NCBI RefSeq assembly: GCF_009650135.1
Contig: NZ_CP045871.1
Coordinates: 1,612,001-1,676,000 of the forward strand
Source of the DNA: Litorivicinus lipolyticus
GTDB taxonomy: Bacteria > Pseudomonadota > Gammaproteobacteria > Pseudomonadales > Litorivicinaceae
Length of the DNA: 64,000 nt
Direction of reading: 5' to 3'
Part shown: piece by piece, positions 1 through 12,456 of the stretch
Layout: every line of letters begins with the position of its first letter
Position numbering within the stretch: position 1 is the first letter of the stretch
The notes under the pieces: model-generated
Seen by the model: the letters and a program-made list of their open reading frames with translations, nothing else
Databases searched by the model: none
Told to the model about the DNA's origin: nothing
Translations under genes and position numbers: made by a program

Positions 1-2666
<2,666 letters not shown>

Positions 2667-2694
2667 GTGATTTCCTTAAATTCCTAAGCGGCGA

Positions 2695-5526
2695 TTAGCC
2701 TTCAATTGCATCTTTGACCAAGCGGGTTTGCTGCTCGGCGTGCGCTGACATGTAACCTGCTGCGGGTGACGCCGACGCATCGCGACCGGCATAACGCAAA
2801 AACAGGTTGGGCTTGTGTTCCCACAAGGCTTTCAGCATATGGTGCTGGCTTGAATACCAAGCGCCTTGGTTCATGGGCTCTTCCTGGCACCAAATCACCT
2901 CTTCCACTTCGGTGTAGGGCGCCAACACATCACGCAAATCGTCATGCGGGAAGGGATAGAGCTGTTCAATACGAATGATCGCACGATCTTTCAGCCCCAA
3001 CTCGTTGCGCCGTGCCAACAGGTCGTAATAAACCTTGCCCGAACACATCACCACTTTGGTGACCTCTTTGGGGTTCAGCGTATCGACTTCCTTCAACACC
3101 GGATGGAACTGGCCGCTGGCCAATTCTTCGAGGGTGCTGACGGCTTCTTTTTTACGCAGCAGTGACTTCGGCGACATTACAATCAGCGGCTTGCGCAGCG
3201 GACGGATGGCCTGGCGACGCAGCATATGGAAGACCTGAGCCGGTGTTGATGGCACGCAGACCTGAATGTTGTGCTCGGCACTCAATTGCAGGAAGCGTTC
3301 CAAACGAGCACTGGAGTGCTCCGGGCCCTGGCCTTCGTAGCCGTGCGGCAACAGCATCGTCAAACCACACAAGCGGCCCCACTTCACTTCGCCCGAGGTG
3401 ATGAACTGGTCAATCACGACCTGAGCGCCGTTGGCGAAATCACCAAACTGCGCTTCCCAGATCACCAACGACTTGGGATCGGTGGTGGCGTAGCCGTACT
3501 CGAATGCCAACACGGCTTCTTCGGACAAGAACGAGTCGTACAGCTGAAATGACGGCTGGTCGTCGCGAATGTGCTGGAGCGACGTATAGGCTTCGCCAGT
3601 TTTTTGGTCATGCACGGTCGCGTGGCGGTGGCTAAAGGTGCCCCGCCCGACGTCCTGACCGGTAAAGCGGATGCTGTGGTCGCTGTCCAACAAGGTCGCG
3701 TAGGCCAGGGTTTCGGCGAAGCCCCAGTTACACGGCATGGCGCCGGCGGCCATCTTTTTGCGGTCCTCGTACAGCTTGCCAACTTGACGCTGCAGAGCGA
3801 AGCCCTCGGGTACCTGTGCAATCTGGGTGCCCAAACGGCGCAAGCTGTCGATGTCACAGCTGGTGTCGTGGTGCGCGGTCCACTCGTGGCCCAGGTACGG
3901 CGTCCAATCAACAAACAACCCTTCGTTGGGCTCCAACACCAAGGCGTTAGCGACGTGCCCGCCTTTGTCCAAGGCATCACGATAGTCCATCGCCATTTTG
4001 TCAGTCTGAGCTTGGGACAGCACGCCTTCGGCAACCAGCGCGTCAGCGTATTGCTTGCGCGTGGTCGGATGCTTGCGAATGACTTCGTACATCAACGGCT
4101 GGGTGGCGGCCGGTTCGTCCGCTTCGTTGTGACCGCGGCGGCGGTAGCACACCAAATCGATGACCACGTCGCGCTTGAAGCGATAACGGTAATCGGTCGC
4201 CAGCTGCGAGACGAACAACACCGCTTCCGAATCATCACCGTTGACGTGGAAAATCGGCGCATCGATCATTTTAGCAACGTCGGTGCAGTACTCGGTCGAG
4301 CGGGTATCGGCCGGATTGGACGTGGTAAATCCAACCTGGTTGTTGACCACGATGTGGACCGTGCCACCGGTGCGGTAGGCGCGGGTCTGGCTGGCTTGGA
4401 AGGTTTCCAACACCACGCCCTGGCCGCTGAATGCGCTGTCACCGTGCAGTGAAATCGGCAACACCATGTCGCCGCTGCTGTCACCACGGCGGTCTTGGCG
4501 AGCGCGCACGCTGCCTTCCACCACCGGTGATACGATTTCCAGGTGCGACGGGTTAAACGCCATCGCCAGGTGGCATTCGCCGCCCGGGGTCATCACGTTC
4601 GAGCTGAAGCCCTGATGGTATTTAACGTCGCCTTGGCCGGTGTACTGGGCCTTGCCGTCAAACTCGTCGAACAGGTCACTGGGGTTTTTGCCCAGAATGT
4701 TGACCAGCATGTTCAAACGACCACGGTGGGGCATGCCAATGACGACTTCTTTGGCGCCTTTGCTGCCCGAGCGCTGGATGATTTCATCCATCATCGGAAT
4801 CATGCCTTCACCGCCTTCAAGGCCAAAGCGTTTGACCCCGGGGTAACGCGATGCCAAGTAGTTTTCCATACCCTCGGCTGCGGTCAGGCGCTCGAGCACG
4901 TGTTTTTTGGTCTCGCCACTGAACTCAGGACGACCACGCACGCTTTCCATACGCTCTTGAATCCACAAGCGTTCTTCGGTGTTGACGATGTGCATGAACT
5001 CGGCGCCGACGGTGTTGCAATAGGTCGCCTCTAAGGTGGTGATCAAATCACCCAGCTTGATCTCGTTCACACCCATGGTGTTCGAAGACACGCTGAATAC
5101 CGTGTCCAGGTCCGACTTGGTCAGCTCAAAAAATCCGAGCTCTAAGTCCGGAACGTTCTGACGCGCCATCAGCCCAAGCGGATCGAGTTTGGCTTTTTGA
5201 TGGCCGCGGGTACGGTAGGCCTGCATCAAACGTTGGACGCGGACCTGTTTGCGGTCGAATTCGGAAGAAACAGACCCCTGCGATTGGGCAACCGCACGGT
5301 GTGAGTTTTTGGCCGCCAATTCGAACTGTTCGCGCACCGTACGGTGCGAGTAATCGGCGCCAATATGGCCGTCAACACTGGGCAGGCCATCAAAAAACTG
5401 GCGCCAGGTCTCAGACACTGAAGAAGGATTAGATAGGTAGCTCTCGTATAGGTCATCTACGAAGGCCAAATTGCCACCAGCCAAATGGCCGGTCGCCCAG
5501 AGTTGCTCTAACGAGCTGTTAGACAT
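2695..5526 (-). CDS. sucA: 2-oxoglutarate dehydrogenase E1 component
   Basis: Thiamine-diphosphate E1 subunit that decarboxylates 2-oxoglutarate and succinylates the lipoyl arm of SucB. I take ATG at 5526 (MSNSSLEQLW) because GGGAG sits just upstream and because it gives 943 residues, near the usual 930-940; the frame is open further upstream but unlike E1. Visible landmarks are the N-terminal SNSSLEQLWATGHLAG segment, the IGMPHRGRLN motif, the LHGDSAFSGQG thiamine-binding region, and the C-terminal CQEEPMNQGAW region. A 198-bp gap separates it from sdhB and contains a 9-bp hairpin, so sucAB-lpdA may have its own promoter or be attenuated relative to sdh. Confidence 0.97.
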   Translation of the reverse strand: MSNSSLEQLWATGHLAGGNLAFVDDLYESYLSNPSSVSETWRQFFDGLPSVDGHIGADYSHRTVREQFELAAKNSHRAVAQSQGSVSSEFDRKQVRVQRLMQAYRTRGHQKAKLDPLGLMARQNVPDLELGFFELTKSDLDTVFSVSSNTMGVNEIKLGDLITTLEATYCNTVGAEFMHIVNTEERLWIQERMESVRGRPEFSGETKKHVLERLTAAEGMENYLASRYPGVKRFGLEGGEGMIPMMDEIIQRSGSKGAKEVVIGMPHRGRLNMLVNILGKNPSDLFDEFDGKAQYTGQGDVKYHQGFSSNVMTPGGECHLAMAFNPSHLEIVSPVVEGSVRARQDRRGDSSGDMVLPISLHGDSAFSGQGVVLETFQASQTRAYRTGGTVHIVVNNQVGFTTSNPADTRSTEYCTDVAKMIDAPIFHVNGDDSEAVLFVSQLATDYRYRFKRDVVIDLVCYRRRGHNEADEPAATQPLMYEVIRKHPTTRKQYADALVAEGVLSQAQTDKMAMDYRDALDKGGHVANALVLEPNEGLFVDWTPYLGHEWTAHHDTSCDIDSLRRLGTQIAQVPEGFALQRQVGKLYEDRKKMAAGAMPCNWGFAETLAYATLLDSDHSIRFTGQDVGRGTFSHRHATVHDQKTGEAYTSLQHIRDDQPSFQLYDSFLSEEAVLAFEYGYATTDPKSLVIWEAQFGDFANGAQVVIDQFITSGEVKWGRLCGLTMLLPHGYEGQGPEHSSARLERFLQLSAEHNIQVCVPSTPAQVFHMLRRQAIRPLRKPLIVMSPKSLLRKKEAVSTLEELASGQFHPVLKEVDTLNPKEVTKVVMCSGKVYYDLLARRNELGLKDRAIIRIEQLYPFPHDDLRDVLAPYTEVEEVIWCQEEPMNQGAWYSSQHHMLKALWEHKPNLFLRYAGRDASASPAAGYMSAHAEQQTRLVKDAIEG

Positions 5527-5689
5527 GAGGGTTTCTCCCGCTTGCCCGGGAAAAGCGCTCCATATCGCGGTCCTGATTTGACACGCTGGTTCGTCCCCGA
5601 ACAAGGCCGGCATTGCCGACTTCCTTTATAAAAAAACTGCACCGAAATGCTTGCCCATTGCTGACCTGTTTGGCTGCGGGTCGCGCAGC

Positions 5690-5711
5690 AAAGCCCCGTT
5701 ACCGGGGCTTT
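5690..5711 (-). terminator. Hairpin between sdhB and sucA, attenuator-like
   Basis: A perfect 9-bp inverted repeat, AAAGCCCCG / CGGGGCTTT, with a 4-nt loop, sits 14 nt after the sdhB stop on the minus strand. The right arm ends in only three T residues with no longer U-tract, so it may be a weak terminator, a processing or stabilising structure, or an attenuator that sets sucAB-lpdA expression lower than sdhCDAB. Confidence 0.55.
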
Positions 5712-5724
5712 GATCACAAGCCGC

Positions 5725-6432
5725 TTACGAGGCCTGTGTTAACAACATGTCACGAATGTGGCCAATTGCACGGGTCGGGTTCAGTCCCTTCGGGCAAACG
5801 GTCACACAGTTCATGATACCGCGGCAGCGAAATACGCTGAACGGATCGTCCAAGTTGGCCAGACGCTCTTCGGTTGCGGTATCACGACTATCGGCCAAAA
5901 AGCGGTAGGCCTGAAGCAGACCGGCTGGGCCGATAAACTTGTCGGGGTTCCACCAGAACGACGGACAGGACGTCGAGCAACACGCGCACAAAATGCACTC
6001 GTACAAGCCGTCCAGCTTGGCACGTTCTTCTGGCGACTGCAGGCGCTCTTGGCTACCGGTCGGCGTCGCGTTTTGCAAAAACGGCTTGATCTTCTGGTAC
6101 TGGCTGTAGAACAAGCTCATATCGACCACCAGATCACGCACCACCGGCAGACCCGGCAGCGGACGGATGATCAGAGTGTCGCCGCCATTGACCGCTTCAC
6201 TAACCGGTGTGATACACGCCAGTCCGTTTTTACCGTTCATGTTCATGCCGTCAGAACCACACACACCTTCACGGCATGAACGGCGATACACCACTGACGG
6301 GTCTTGATCCTTAATCAGGTTGAGCACGTCCAACACCATCAAGTCCTTGCCTTCGGGCAACTGGACGTCGATGTCTTGCATGAACGGCTCACGGTCCGTT
6401 TCGGGGTTGTAACGATAAACGCTAACTAACAT
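5725..6432 (-). CDS. sdhB: Succinate dehydrogenase iron-sulfur subunit
   Basis: Electron-transfer subunit of respiratory complex II at the cytoplasmic face of the inner membrane. The 235 residues match the family. The [2Fe-2S] ligands lie in CREGVCGSDGMNMNG with a distal Cys at NGLAC. The [4Fe-4S] and [3Fe-4S] ligands lie in CILCACCSTSCP and CVTVCPKGLNP. Start at ATG 6432, 14 nt after the sdhA stop. It is the fourth gene of sdhCDAB and is followed by a hairpin before sucA. Confidence 0.97.
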   Translation of the reverse strand: MLVSVYRYNPETDREPFMQDIDVQLPEGKDLMVLDVLNLIKDQDPSVVYRRSCREGVCGSDGMNMNGKNGLACITPVSEAVNGGDTLIIRPLPGLPVVRDLVVDMSLFYSQYQKIKPFLQNATPTGSQERLQSPEERAKLDGLYECILCACCSTSCPSFWWNPDKFIGPAGLLQAYRFLADSRDTATEERLANLDDPFSVFRCRGIMNCVTVCPKGLNPTRAIGHIRDMLLTQAS

Positions 6433-6446
6433 CTTTAATTCCCCTC

Positions 6447-8222
6447 TTAGTAAGTACGAACGGCAGGTTGGAATGCATCCATGCCCTTGGGCTGGAAGTT
6501 GACCTGTCGCTTACGCAGTTCTTTGGTGGCCGGATCGTAGATCGAGTGAACCAACCAGTTTTCATCGTCACGCTCGGGGAAGTCGCGGCGGCTGTGTGCG
6601 CCACGGCTTTCCGTGCGCAGATCCGCCGCAACGGCAGTGGCTTCGGCCACTTCCAGCAGGTTCTGCAATTCCAGCGATTCAATACGCGCCGTGTTGAACG
6701 CGTTTGATTTGTCCGACAAAAAGACGTTCTCGATCCGAGGGCGCAATGCTTCGAGTTCAGCGCGACCTTTTTTCATGAACTCGCCGTCACGGAACACGCC
6801 GAAGTAGTTCTGCATGATGCTTTGCAGTTCTTTGCGCAAGACCGAGGCGTCGTCACCAGACGTCGACGCGTTGAGCTTGTTCAAGCGGCCCATGGCGCGC
6901 TCGATATCAGCATCAACCACCGGCTGCTCTTCGAGGCCCTGGCTCAGCTGCTCTTCGATGTAAATACCCGCGGCGCGACCAAACACGACCAAGTCCAGCA
7001 GGCTGTTGCCGCCCAAACGGTTGGCACCGTGCACGGACACACAGGCGACTTCGCCACAAGCAAACAAGCCGGGGACCAGTGAATCGTCGCCGTTGGCGTC
7101 GTGAATCATGGCCTGGCCGTGAATATTCGTCGGCACACCGCCCATCATGTAGTGGCAGGTCGGCACGACGGGGATCGGCGCGACGGCTGGGTCAACGTGG
7201 GCGAAAGTCTTTGACAGCTCCGAGATGCCGGGCAGGCGCTCGTCCAGCAGGTCTTTGCCTAAGTGATCCAGCTTCAGGAACACGTGATCACCGTCCGGTC
7301 CAGCACCACGGCCTTCAAGGATTTCAGTCATCATCGAACGCGCCACTACGTCACGTCCCGCCAAGTCTTTGGCGTTCGGCGCGTAACGCTCCATGAAGCG
7401 TTCGCCGTCTTTGTTGATTAAGTAGCCGCCTTCGCCCCGGCACCCTTCGGTGACCAAGGTGCCCGCGCCGTGAATACCGGTCGGGTGGAACTGCCACATT
7501 TCAATATCTTGGACAGGAACGCCCGCACGCAGCGCCATGCCGATACCGTCGCCGGTATTGATGTGGGCGTTGGTGGTCGAGGCATAGATACGCCCTGCAC
7601 CGCCGGTCGCCAACACCGTTGCTTTGGTCTTAACAAACACGGTCTCGCCGGTTTCAATTTCCATGGCAATCAAGCCAACCACGGCGCCCGCTTCGTTCTT
7701 AACCAGATCAACCGCAAACCATTCGTTCAAGAAGGTGGTGTTGTTCTTGACGTTGTTTTGATAAAGCGTATGCAGCAAGGCGTGACCGGTACGGTCGGCC
7801 GCAGCACAGGTACGAGCGGCCTGACCACCCTTACCGAAATCTTTTGACTGGCCGCCGAACGGACGCTGATAGATACGTCCATTTTCGGTGCGGCTAAACG
7901 GCAGCCCCATGTGCTCAAGCTCGAACACCGCTTCCGGGCCGACCGAACACATGTACTCGATCGCGTCCTGGTCGCCGATGTAGTCCGACCCCTTGACGGT
8001 GTCGTACATATGCCAGCGCCAATCGTCGTTCGGATCCGAACTGGCGATCGCACAGGTAATACCGCCCTGGGCCGACACGGTGTGTGAACGGGTCGGAAAT
8101 ACCTTGGTAATACAAGCGGTCTTGTAACCGGACTGAGCCAACTGCAACGAAGCCCGCAGTCCCGCACCGCCGCCACCAACAATGACGGCGTCAAATTTCA
8201 TTTCGCGTAGTTTTGAAGTCAT
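6447..8222 (-). CDS. sdhA: Succinate dehydrogenase flavoprotein subunit
   Basis: Catalytic subunit of complex II, oxidising succinate to fumarate on a covalently bound FAD. The 591 residues match the family (588 in E. coli). The FAD-binding [12 protein letters not shown] near the N-terminus, the SHTVSAQGG motif with the flavin-linked histidine, the substrate-site region [20 protein letters not shown], and the [21 protein letters not shown] segment are all present. Start ATG 8222. It sits 3 nt after sdhD, so it is co-transcribed and probably translationally coupled. Confidence 0.98.
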   Translation of the reverse strand: MTSKLREMKFDAVIVGGGGAGLRASLQLAQSGYKTACITKVFPTRSHTVSAQGGITCAIASSDPNDDWRWHMYDTVKGSDYIGDQDAIEYMCSVGPEAVFELEHMGLPFSRTENGRIYQRPFGGQSKDFGKGGQAARTCAAADRTGHALLHTLYQNNVKNNTTFLNEWFAVDLVKNEAGAVVGLIAMEIETGETVFVKTKATVLATGGAGRIYASTTNAHINTGDGIGMALRAGVPVQDIEMWQFHPTGIHGAGTLVTEGCRGEGGYLINKDGERFMERYAPNAKDLAGRDVVARSMMTEILEGRGAGPDGDHVFLKLDHLGKDLLDERLPGISELSKTFAHVDPAVAPIPVVPTCHYMMGGVPTNIHGQAMIHDANGDDSLVPGLFACGEVACVSVHGANRLGGNSLLDLVVFGRAAGIYIEEQLSQGLEEQPVVDADIERAMGRLNKLNASTSGDDASVLRKELQSIMQNYFGVFRDGEFMKKGRAELEALRPRIENVFLSDKSNAFNTARIESLELQNLLEVAEATAVAADLRTESRGAHSRRDFPERDDENWLVHSIYDPATKELRKRQVNFQPKGMDAFQPAVRTY

Positions 8223-8225
8223 GGA

Positions 8226-8570
8226 TCAGTTCCCAAACACAACAGCCACACCCCAAACGAGGTAGGCAAACAAAATCAATGCGATCGCCATAATAGCGGC
8301 ATAACGCACACGGATGGGTTTGACGTAATCCGTTACCACCGTCCACATGCCAATCCATGCATGGGCTACAAAAGCCAGCACCGCTAGCATACTGAAAATC
8401 TGCATCGGCAGGCTCGAGAACAAGCCCTGCCACATCGCAGCATCGACATCGTTTAGCAGCAAGTAGCCGACCACGAAAACCGTGTAGGCGGCCAAAATAA
8501 CCGCAGATGCGCGCTGCATGATCCAGTCCGACACACCATTGCGCCCTAAGTTAGTTGCTTTGGTTACCAT
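8226..8570 (-). CDS. sdhD: Succinate dehydrogenase membrane anchor subunit
   Basis: Hydrophobic cytochrome b subunit that anchors SdhAB and helps form the heme and quinone site. About 114 residues with three predicted membrane helices (AYTVFVVGYLLL; FSMLAVLAFVAHAWIGMW; AIMAIALILFAYLVWGVAVVF). HAWIGMWTVVTDY corresponds to the conserved histidine-containing segment. ATG at 8570 is chosen over an in-frame TTG at 8576; it overlaps the sdhC stop as ATGGTAA, a coupling arrangement typical of this operon. Confidence 0.93.
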   Translation of the reverse strand: MVTKATNLGRNGVSDWIMQRASAVILAAYTVFVVGYLLLNDVDAAMWQGLFSSLPMQIFSMLAVLAFVAHAWIGMWTVVTDYVKPIRVRYAAIMAIALILFAYLVWGVAVVFGN

Positions 8571-8944
8571 ACCCAAACCCCCGACAATACGACAACGACC
8601 GCGCCTGCGATCAAGGTAAAGCGAGCCGCTACGGGCGCGCTTTCGAGCGTTTCAAAGTGCCCAAGGTCCATCGCCAAGTGCTTGATACCGGCAATAAAGT
8701 GATACCCCAACACGCTAACAAAACCCCATAAGCAAAACGCCACCAACGGGTTCGACTTGGCATCCAATGCCGCTTGAAATCCTTGCTCGCCCTGTAGCGA
8801 CATCCCCAATAGCGCCATAACAACGAAAGCGCCGAGAAACATGATGACGCCCGTCACCCGGTGAATGATTGAAGAAATTGCCATGATCGGAAATCGAATC
8901 GTTTTCAGATCCAGATTGACCTGCCGGTCTTGCGTCATCGCCAT
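8564..8944 (-). CDS. sdhC: Succinate dehydrogenase cytochrome b556 subunit
   Basis: Larger membrane anchor of complex II with heme b and quinone ligands. About 126 residues with three membrane segments. The SSIIHRVTGV motif carries the conserved quinone-site Ser and Arg, and GIKHLAMDLGH carries the heme-ligand histidine. I take ATG 8944, because AGGAG lies 7 nt upstream, over an in-frame upstream codon at 8980. First gene of the sdhCDAB-sucAB-lpdA cluster, with a sigma70-like promoter about 55 bp upstream. Confidence 0.94.
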   Translation of the reverse strand: MAMTQDRQVNLDLKTIRFPIMAISSIIHRVTGVIMFLGAFVVMALLGMSLQGEQGFQAALDAKSNPLVAFCLWGFVSVLGYHFIAGIKHLAMDLGHFETLESAPVAARFTLIAGAVVVVLSGVWVW

Positions 8945-8996
8945 GGATGCACTCCTGCGGAATTTGTGATGAACAAACAAAAGAATTTGCCGGCGC

Positions 8997-9025
8997 AGTA
9001 TAGGTACCGCTTATTCCATATTCAA
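8997..9025 (-). promoter_or_regulatory. Probable sigma70 promoter of sdhCDAB
   Basis: On the minus strand, TTGAAT (9025-9020), a 17-nt spacer, then TATACT (9002-8997). It would give a leader of about 45 nt before the sdhC ATG. Five of six matches at -35 and at -10 with ideal spacing; promoter activity is inferred. Confidence 0.6.
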
Positions 9026-9045
9026 ACCTTTAGGCCCGGTTCTTA

Positions 9046-9079
9046 TACCCAAATAGTCGAATATCTTCATATTTGGGTA
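9046..9079. promoter_or_regulatory. 10-bp inverted repeat in the sdhC-gltA control region
   Basis: TACCCAAATA (9046-9055) and TATTTGGGTA (9070-9079) are perfect inverted arms separated by 14 nt. The site lies about 20 bp upstream of the sdhC -35 box and about 125 bp upstream of the gltA -35 box, so it is placed to act as an operator or activator site for the divergent TCA genes. No U-tract follows either arm, so a terminator is unlikely. The cognate regulator is unknown. Confidence 0.6.
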
Positions 9080-9202
9080 GTACCGTAACAAACTGCGTGA
9101 ATGCTACTGGGTACAGCGCCGGGCCTTTGGCGACAACGCTTTGCGCGCCCCACCGACACGACTAAAGGAGCGGACTGCTTCCGTTGGTAACAATAGGGAG
9201 AA

Positions 9203-9230
9203 TTGACAAGCGCGCGCACCCCCCTATTCT
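9203..9230 (+). promoter_or_regulatory. Probable sigma70 promoter of gltA
   Basis: TTGACA (9203-9208), a 16-nt GC-rich spacer, then TATTCT (9225-9230). It would produce a leader of roughly 100 nt before the gltA ATG. The rest of 8,945-9,339 holds no gene that I can support. Confidence 0.6.
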
Positions 9231-9339
9231 TGCACAGCTTGAATTCGCTTCACGAAGCGGGTCTGTGAGCGCTCGACACGAGCACAATTGCCCGCCAGAA
9301 ACCTGCAACATCAATAGTTAAGGATAGGAGCCGCACCAC

Positions 9340-10626
9340 ATGGCCGAAAAATTCGGAACACTGTCATTGCCCGACGGAACGACCGTTGAGCTGCCCATTT
9401 ATTCGGGAACCGTAGGCCCAGACGTACTTGACGTCGCGCCCTTAGCTAAGGCTGGCATGTTTACCTTCGATCCGGGCTTCGTCGCCACGGCATCAACAGA
9501 GTCTAAAATCACCTACATCGACGGCACCGCCGGTGTGCTGCTGCACCGCGGATACACCATCCAAGACCTCGCCAGCAAAAGCGACTATCTGGAAGTGTGT
9601 TTCTTGCTGTATTACGGCTACTTGCCCAACGCACAGCAAAAAGCCGAGTTCACCAACACCATTAAGCACCACACTATGGTTCACGAGTCGCTGACCAGCT
9701 TCTTTGATGGTTTCCACCACAACGCACACCCCATGGCCATGCTGTGTGGTGCGGTTGGGGCTTTGTCAGCGTTCTACCACGACGTCATGGACATTCGTGA
9801 CGAGCGCGACCGTGAAATTGCAGCCCACCGCCTGGTCGCGAAAATGCCGACCCTAGCGGCCATGTGCTACAAGCATTCGCTGGGCCAGCCCTTCATGTAC
9901 CCGCGTAACGACTTGAATTACGCCTCAAACTTTCTGTACATGATGTTCGGCACGCCGTGCGAACAGTACGAGCCGAACCCCGCCGTTGCGCGCGCGATGG
10001 ACCGTATCTTCACCTTGCACGCGGACCACGAGCAAAACGCATCAACCTCGACCGTGCGCTTGGCTGGTTCATCAGGCGCCAACCCCTTTGCCTGCATTTC
10101 AGCCGGTATTGCTACGCTGTGGGGGCCCGCACACGGCGGCGCCAACGAAGCGGTGCTCGAAATGCTGAATGAAATTGGTGACGAAAGCCGCATCGACGAG
10201 TTTGTCGCGCGCGCCAAAGATCCGAACGACCCCTTCCGCCTGATGGGCTTTGGCCACCGCGTCTATCGCAACATGGATCCGCGCGCTGCGGTCTTGAAAG
10301 AGTCGTGCGACGAAGTGCTGAAAGAGCTGGGCGTCGAAGACGAACCGCTGTTGCGCATTGCCCGCCGTCTCGAAGAAATCGCCCTGAGCGACGAATACTT
10401 TGTGTCACGCAAACTGTTCCCGAACGTCGATTTCTACAGCGGCATTATCTTGAAGGCGATTGGCATCCCGACCAGCATGTTCACGGTTATCTTTGCCCTC
10501 GCACGCACCGTCGGCTGGATCAGCCATTGGCATGAAATGATCTCGAGCCCGCACAAGATCGGCCGTCCTCGCCAGCTCTACACCGGCGAAGACCAGCGCG
10601 ATTTCCAACCGGTTGAAAAGCGCTAA
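9340..10626 (+). CDS. gltA: Type II (hexameric, NADH-sensitive class) citrate synthase
   Basis: Condenses oxaloacetate and acetyl-CoA to citrate at the entry of the TCA cycle. The 428 residues match the larger Gram-negative citrate synthases. Catalytic landmarks: [12 protein letters not shown] with the active-site His, [13 protein letters not shown] with the second His, and the late [13 protein letters not shown] segment. Start ATG 9340 follows AGGAG. It is divergent from sdh/suc genes, the common gammaproteobacterial arrangement, and ends at a strong intrinsic terminator. NADH inhibition is expected of this class but is not read directly from sequence. Confidence 0.97.
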   Translation: MAEKFGTLSLPDGTTVELPIYSGTVGPDVLDVAPLAKAGMFTFDPGFVATASTESKITYIDGTAGVLLHRGYTIQDLASKSDYLEVCFLLYYGYLPNAQQKAEFTNTIKHHTMVHESLTSFFDGFHHNAHPMAMLCGAVGALSAFYHDVMDIRDERDREIAAHRLVAKMPTLAAMCYKHSLGQPFMYPRNDLNYASNFLYMMFGTPCEQYEPNPAVARAMDRIFTLHADHEQNASTSTVRLAGSSGANPFACISAGIATLWGPAHGGANEAVLEMLNEIGDESRIDEFVARAKDPNDPFRLMGFGHRVYRNMDPRAAVLKESCDEVLKELGVEDEPLLRIARRLEEIALSDEYFVSRKLFPNVDFYSGIILKAIGIPTSMFTVIFALARTVGWISHWHEMISSPHKIGRPRQLYTGEDQRDFQPVEKR

Positions 10627-10644
10627 GCGCGGATCAACAATGCA

Positions 10645-10671
10645 GGGACGGCCAAGGCCGTCCCTTTTTTT
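10645..10671 (+). terminator. Intrinsic terminator after gltA
   Basis: GGGACGGCC AA GGCCGTCCC is a perfect 9-bp stem followed directly by seven T residues, 18 nt after the gltA stop. A textbook Rho-independent terminator. Confidence 0.92.
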
Positions 10672-10704
10672 GCCCGCCATCCGGGCATTGCACTTGGAAC
10701 CTGA

Positions 10705-11883
10705 ATGACACGCCAAATCTGGGGCATCGTTGCTCTGATCACCGCGGTGCAGTTTTTCAACATCATCGACTTTATGATCGTGATGCCGCTGGGGCCTGAT
10801 TTTGCACTGGCCTTTGGCGCCCCAGTCGACCAGGTACCCTGGGTCGCAACTGCGTACATTTTATCCGCCTCGATCACGGCGTTCGCCAGCGCCCGCTACC
10901 TTGATCGGTTTCGGCGCCGCCCACTGATGGTCTCAATTCTATTGGGTTTGGCAATGGCCGAAGGCCTGGCCGCACAGGCTCCAAGCTTTCACGCGCTGCT
11001 CGGCTTTCGGGCCTTGGCCGGCGTTTTTGGTGGCCTCGCCACCAGCATCAGCATGGCCATCATCAGCGAATCCGTGCCGCCCGCCTTTCGCGGCCGCGCC
11101 ATGGGCTTCAGCGGCAGCGCATTCGCCCTGTCGTCGATCATTGGCGTACCGCTGGGACTGGAGTTGTCCCTGATTGGCGGCTGGCAACTGCCGTTCTACG
11201 CCCTGAGCGCGGTCATGCTATTGATGGCTCTGGCGACACGCTTTGCGCTGCCGGATAACCCGGCTCCGCCGCGCCGCCCGTGGCCGGGCACCTGGCGCTT
11301 TATACGGCGCAAAAAAACGTTATACGCCTATGCCTTACTGGCGACCGTGTCCGGCGGGTCATTCTTGCTGATTCCCAGTTTCGCCACCTACATGCAATTC
11401 AACCTTGGCTTTCCGCGCGAACGCATGAGCGAGATCTACTTTGTCGCCGGCGTCGCCACGCTGATCGCGCAACAAATCACCGGCTGGGCGTTGGATCGGT
11501 ACCGCATGACCTACGTTGCCTGGGTTGGTTTTGGGTGCATTGCAATGTCCCTGATCGGTGGCTTTATGAGCGACCCGCCGTGGCTATCAATCTGGGTATT
11601 TTTCCCGCTGTTCATGGTCAGCGGCGCCGCCCGCATCGTCGCCGCCAATACCGCAAGCTCGCTGGTTCCCGAGGCCCACGAACGGGCTGCGCACATGGCC
11701 CTACAGGGCAGCATTCGTCACGGCTGCAGTGGCCTCGCGGCGTTTGCCAGCTCGATCATCTTGACCGTCAATATCGACGGCAGCCTGAACAACGTCGCCG
11801 CATTGGCCACCGTGACGCTAGTGGTCGCACTGGCGCAGCCGCTAATTATGGCGCGCCTTGAACCGATGCTGGATCGGCGCTAG
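10705..11883 (+). CDS. Major facilitator superfamily transporter, probable drug/metabolite exporter
   Basis: 392-residue membrane protein with about 12 hydrophobic helices. The N-terminal FFNIIDFMIVMPLGPDF segment and the first cytoplasmic loop RYLDRFRRRP resemble DHA1-type proton-driven efflux proteins; a substrate cannot be named. Start ATG 10705 is close behind the gltA terminator, so it probably has its own promoter or is read at low level. Its stop overlaps the stop of the convergent HIT gene by 4 nt. Confidence 0.85.
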   Translation: MTRQIWGIVALITAVQFFNIIDFMIVMPLGPDFALAFGAPVDQVPWVATAYILSASITAFASARYLDRFRRRPLMVSILLGLAMAEGLAAQAPSFHALLGFRALAGVFGGLATSISMAIISESVPPAFRGRAMGFSGSAFALSSIIGVPLGLELSLIGGWQLPFYALSAVMLLMALATRFALPDNPAPPRRPWPGTWRFIRRKKTLYAYALLATVSGGSFLLIPSFATYMQFNLGFPRERMSEIYFVAGVATLIAQQITGWALDRYRMTYVAWVGFGCIAMSLIGGFMSDPPWLSIWVFFPLFMVSGAARIVAANTASSLVPEAHERAAHMALQGSIRHGCSGLAAFASSIILTVNIDGSLNNVAALATVTLVVALAQPLIMARLEPMLDRR

Positions 11884-12293
11884 AACTGCGCCCGCAGCAG
11901 TGCCAGGCGCGCTTCATATTCGACCTCGGTGTAGGGCTGCGCAGGGGTCTGACCCCAAATTGGCTTAGGCCACAGCGCATCGTCGGCAAACCGGCATACA
12001 TGATGGATGTGCAGCTGCGAAACGACATTGCCGATCTGCGCGACATTGATTTGATCCGGGCTGAATGCCCCCTGCAGGATTGTAACCACCCGGTCCGATT
12101 CCTGGCGCACCTCGGCGCGCATGTCCGGGGCCAAGTCGACCAGCAACTTTGCGCCAGAACTGCGCGGCACCTGGGCCAACCAGACAAAGCGTGCATCGTT
12201 CATCAGCAACCAATCCGAGGTGCCCAGCGACACCAGCAATCGGCTGTCCGCTGCCAGCTGAGGGTGCAGACTAAAGATAGGATCTTGCATCAT
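11880..12293 (-). CDS. HIT-family nucleotide-binding protein
   Basis: 137-residue cytoplasmic protein of the histidine triad superfamily, which hydrolyses or transfers nucleotidyl groups from diverse mono- and dinucleotides. The key segment is QLHIHHVCR: a His-x-His-x-His-like cluster preceded by the usual N-terminal beta strands and the NVVSQLH approach. The third ligand position reads HHVC rather than HHH, a divergence seen in some HIT proteins. Start ATG 12293 has GGAG 5 nt upstream. Convergent with the MFS gene. Confidence 0.82.
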   Translation of the reverse strand: MMQDPIFSLHPQLAADSRLLVSLGTSDWLLMNDARFVWLAQVPRSSGAKLLVDLAPDMRAEVRQESDRVVTILQGAFSPDQINVAQIGNVVSQLHIHHVCRFADDALWPKPIWGQTPAQPYTEVEYEARLALLRAQF

Positions 12294-12328
12294 CGTGACT
12301 CCAGGCCTTGGGGCCGAAATTCGGGACG

Positions 12329-12358
12329 AAAAAAAACCGCCACACGTGACGGTTTTTT
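12329..12358. terminator. Bidirectional intrinsic terminator next to tRNA-Ala
   Basis: AACCGCCA / TGACGGTT form an 8-bp stem (one wobble pair) with a CACG loop, flanked by A-tract and T-tract. Read on the minus strand it ends in eight T residues just after the tRNA-Ala gene. Confidence 0.85.
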
Positions 12359-12363
12359 AAATT

Positions 12364-12439
<76 letters not shown>

Positions 12440-12456
12440 TTAAGGTGGCGCGCATA

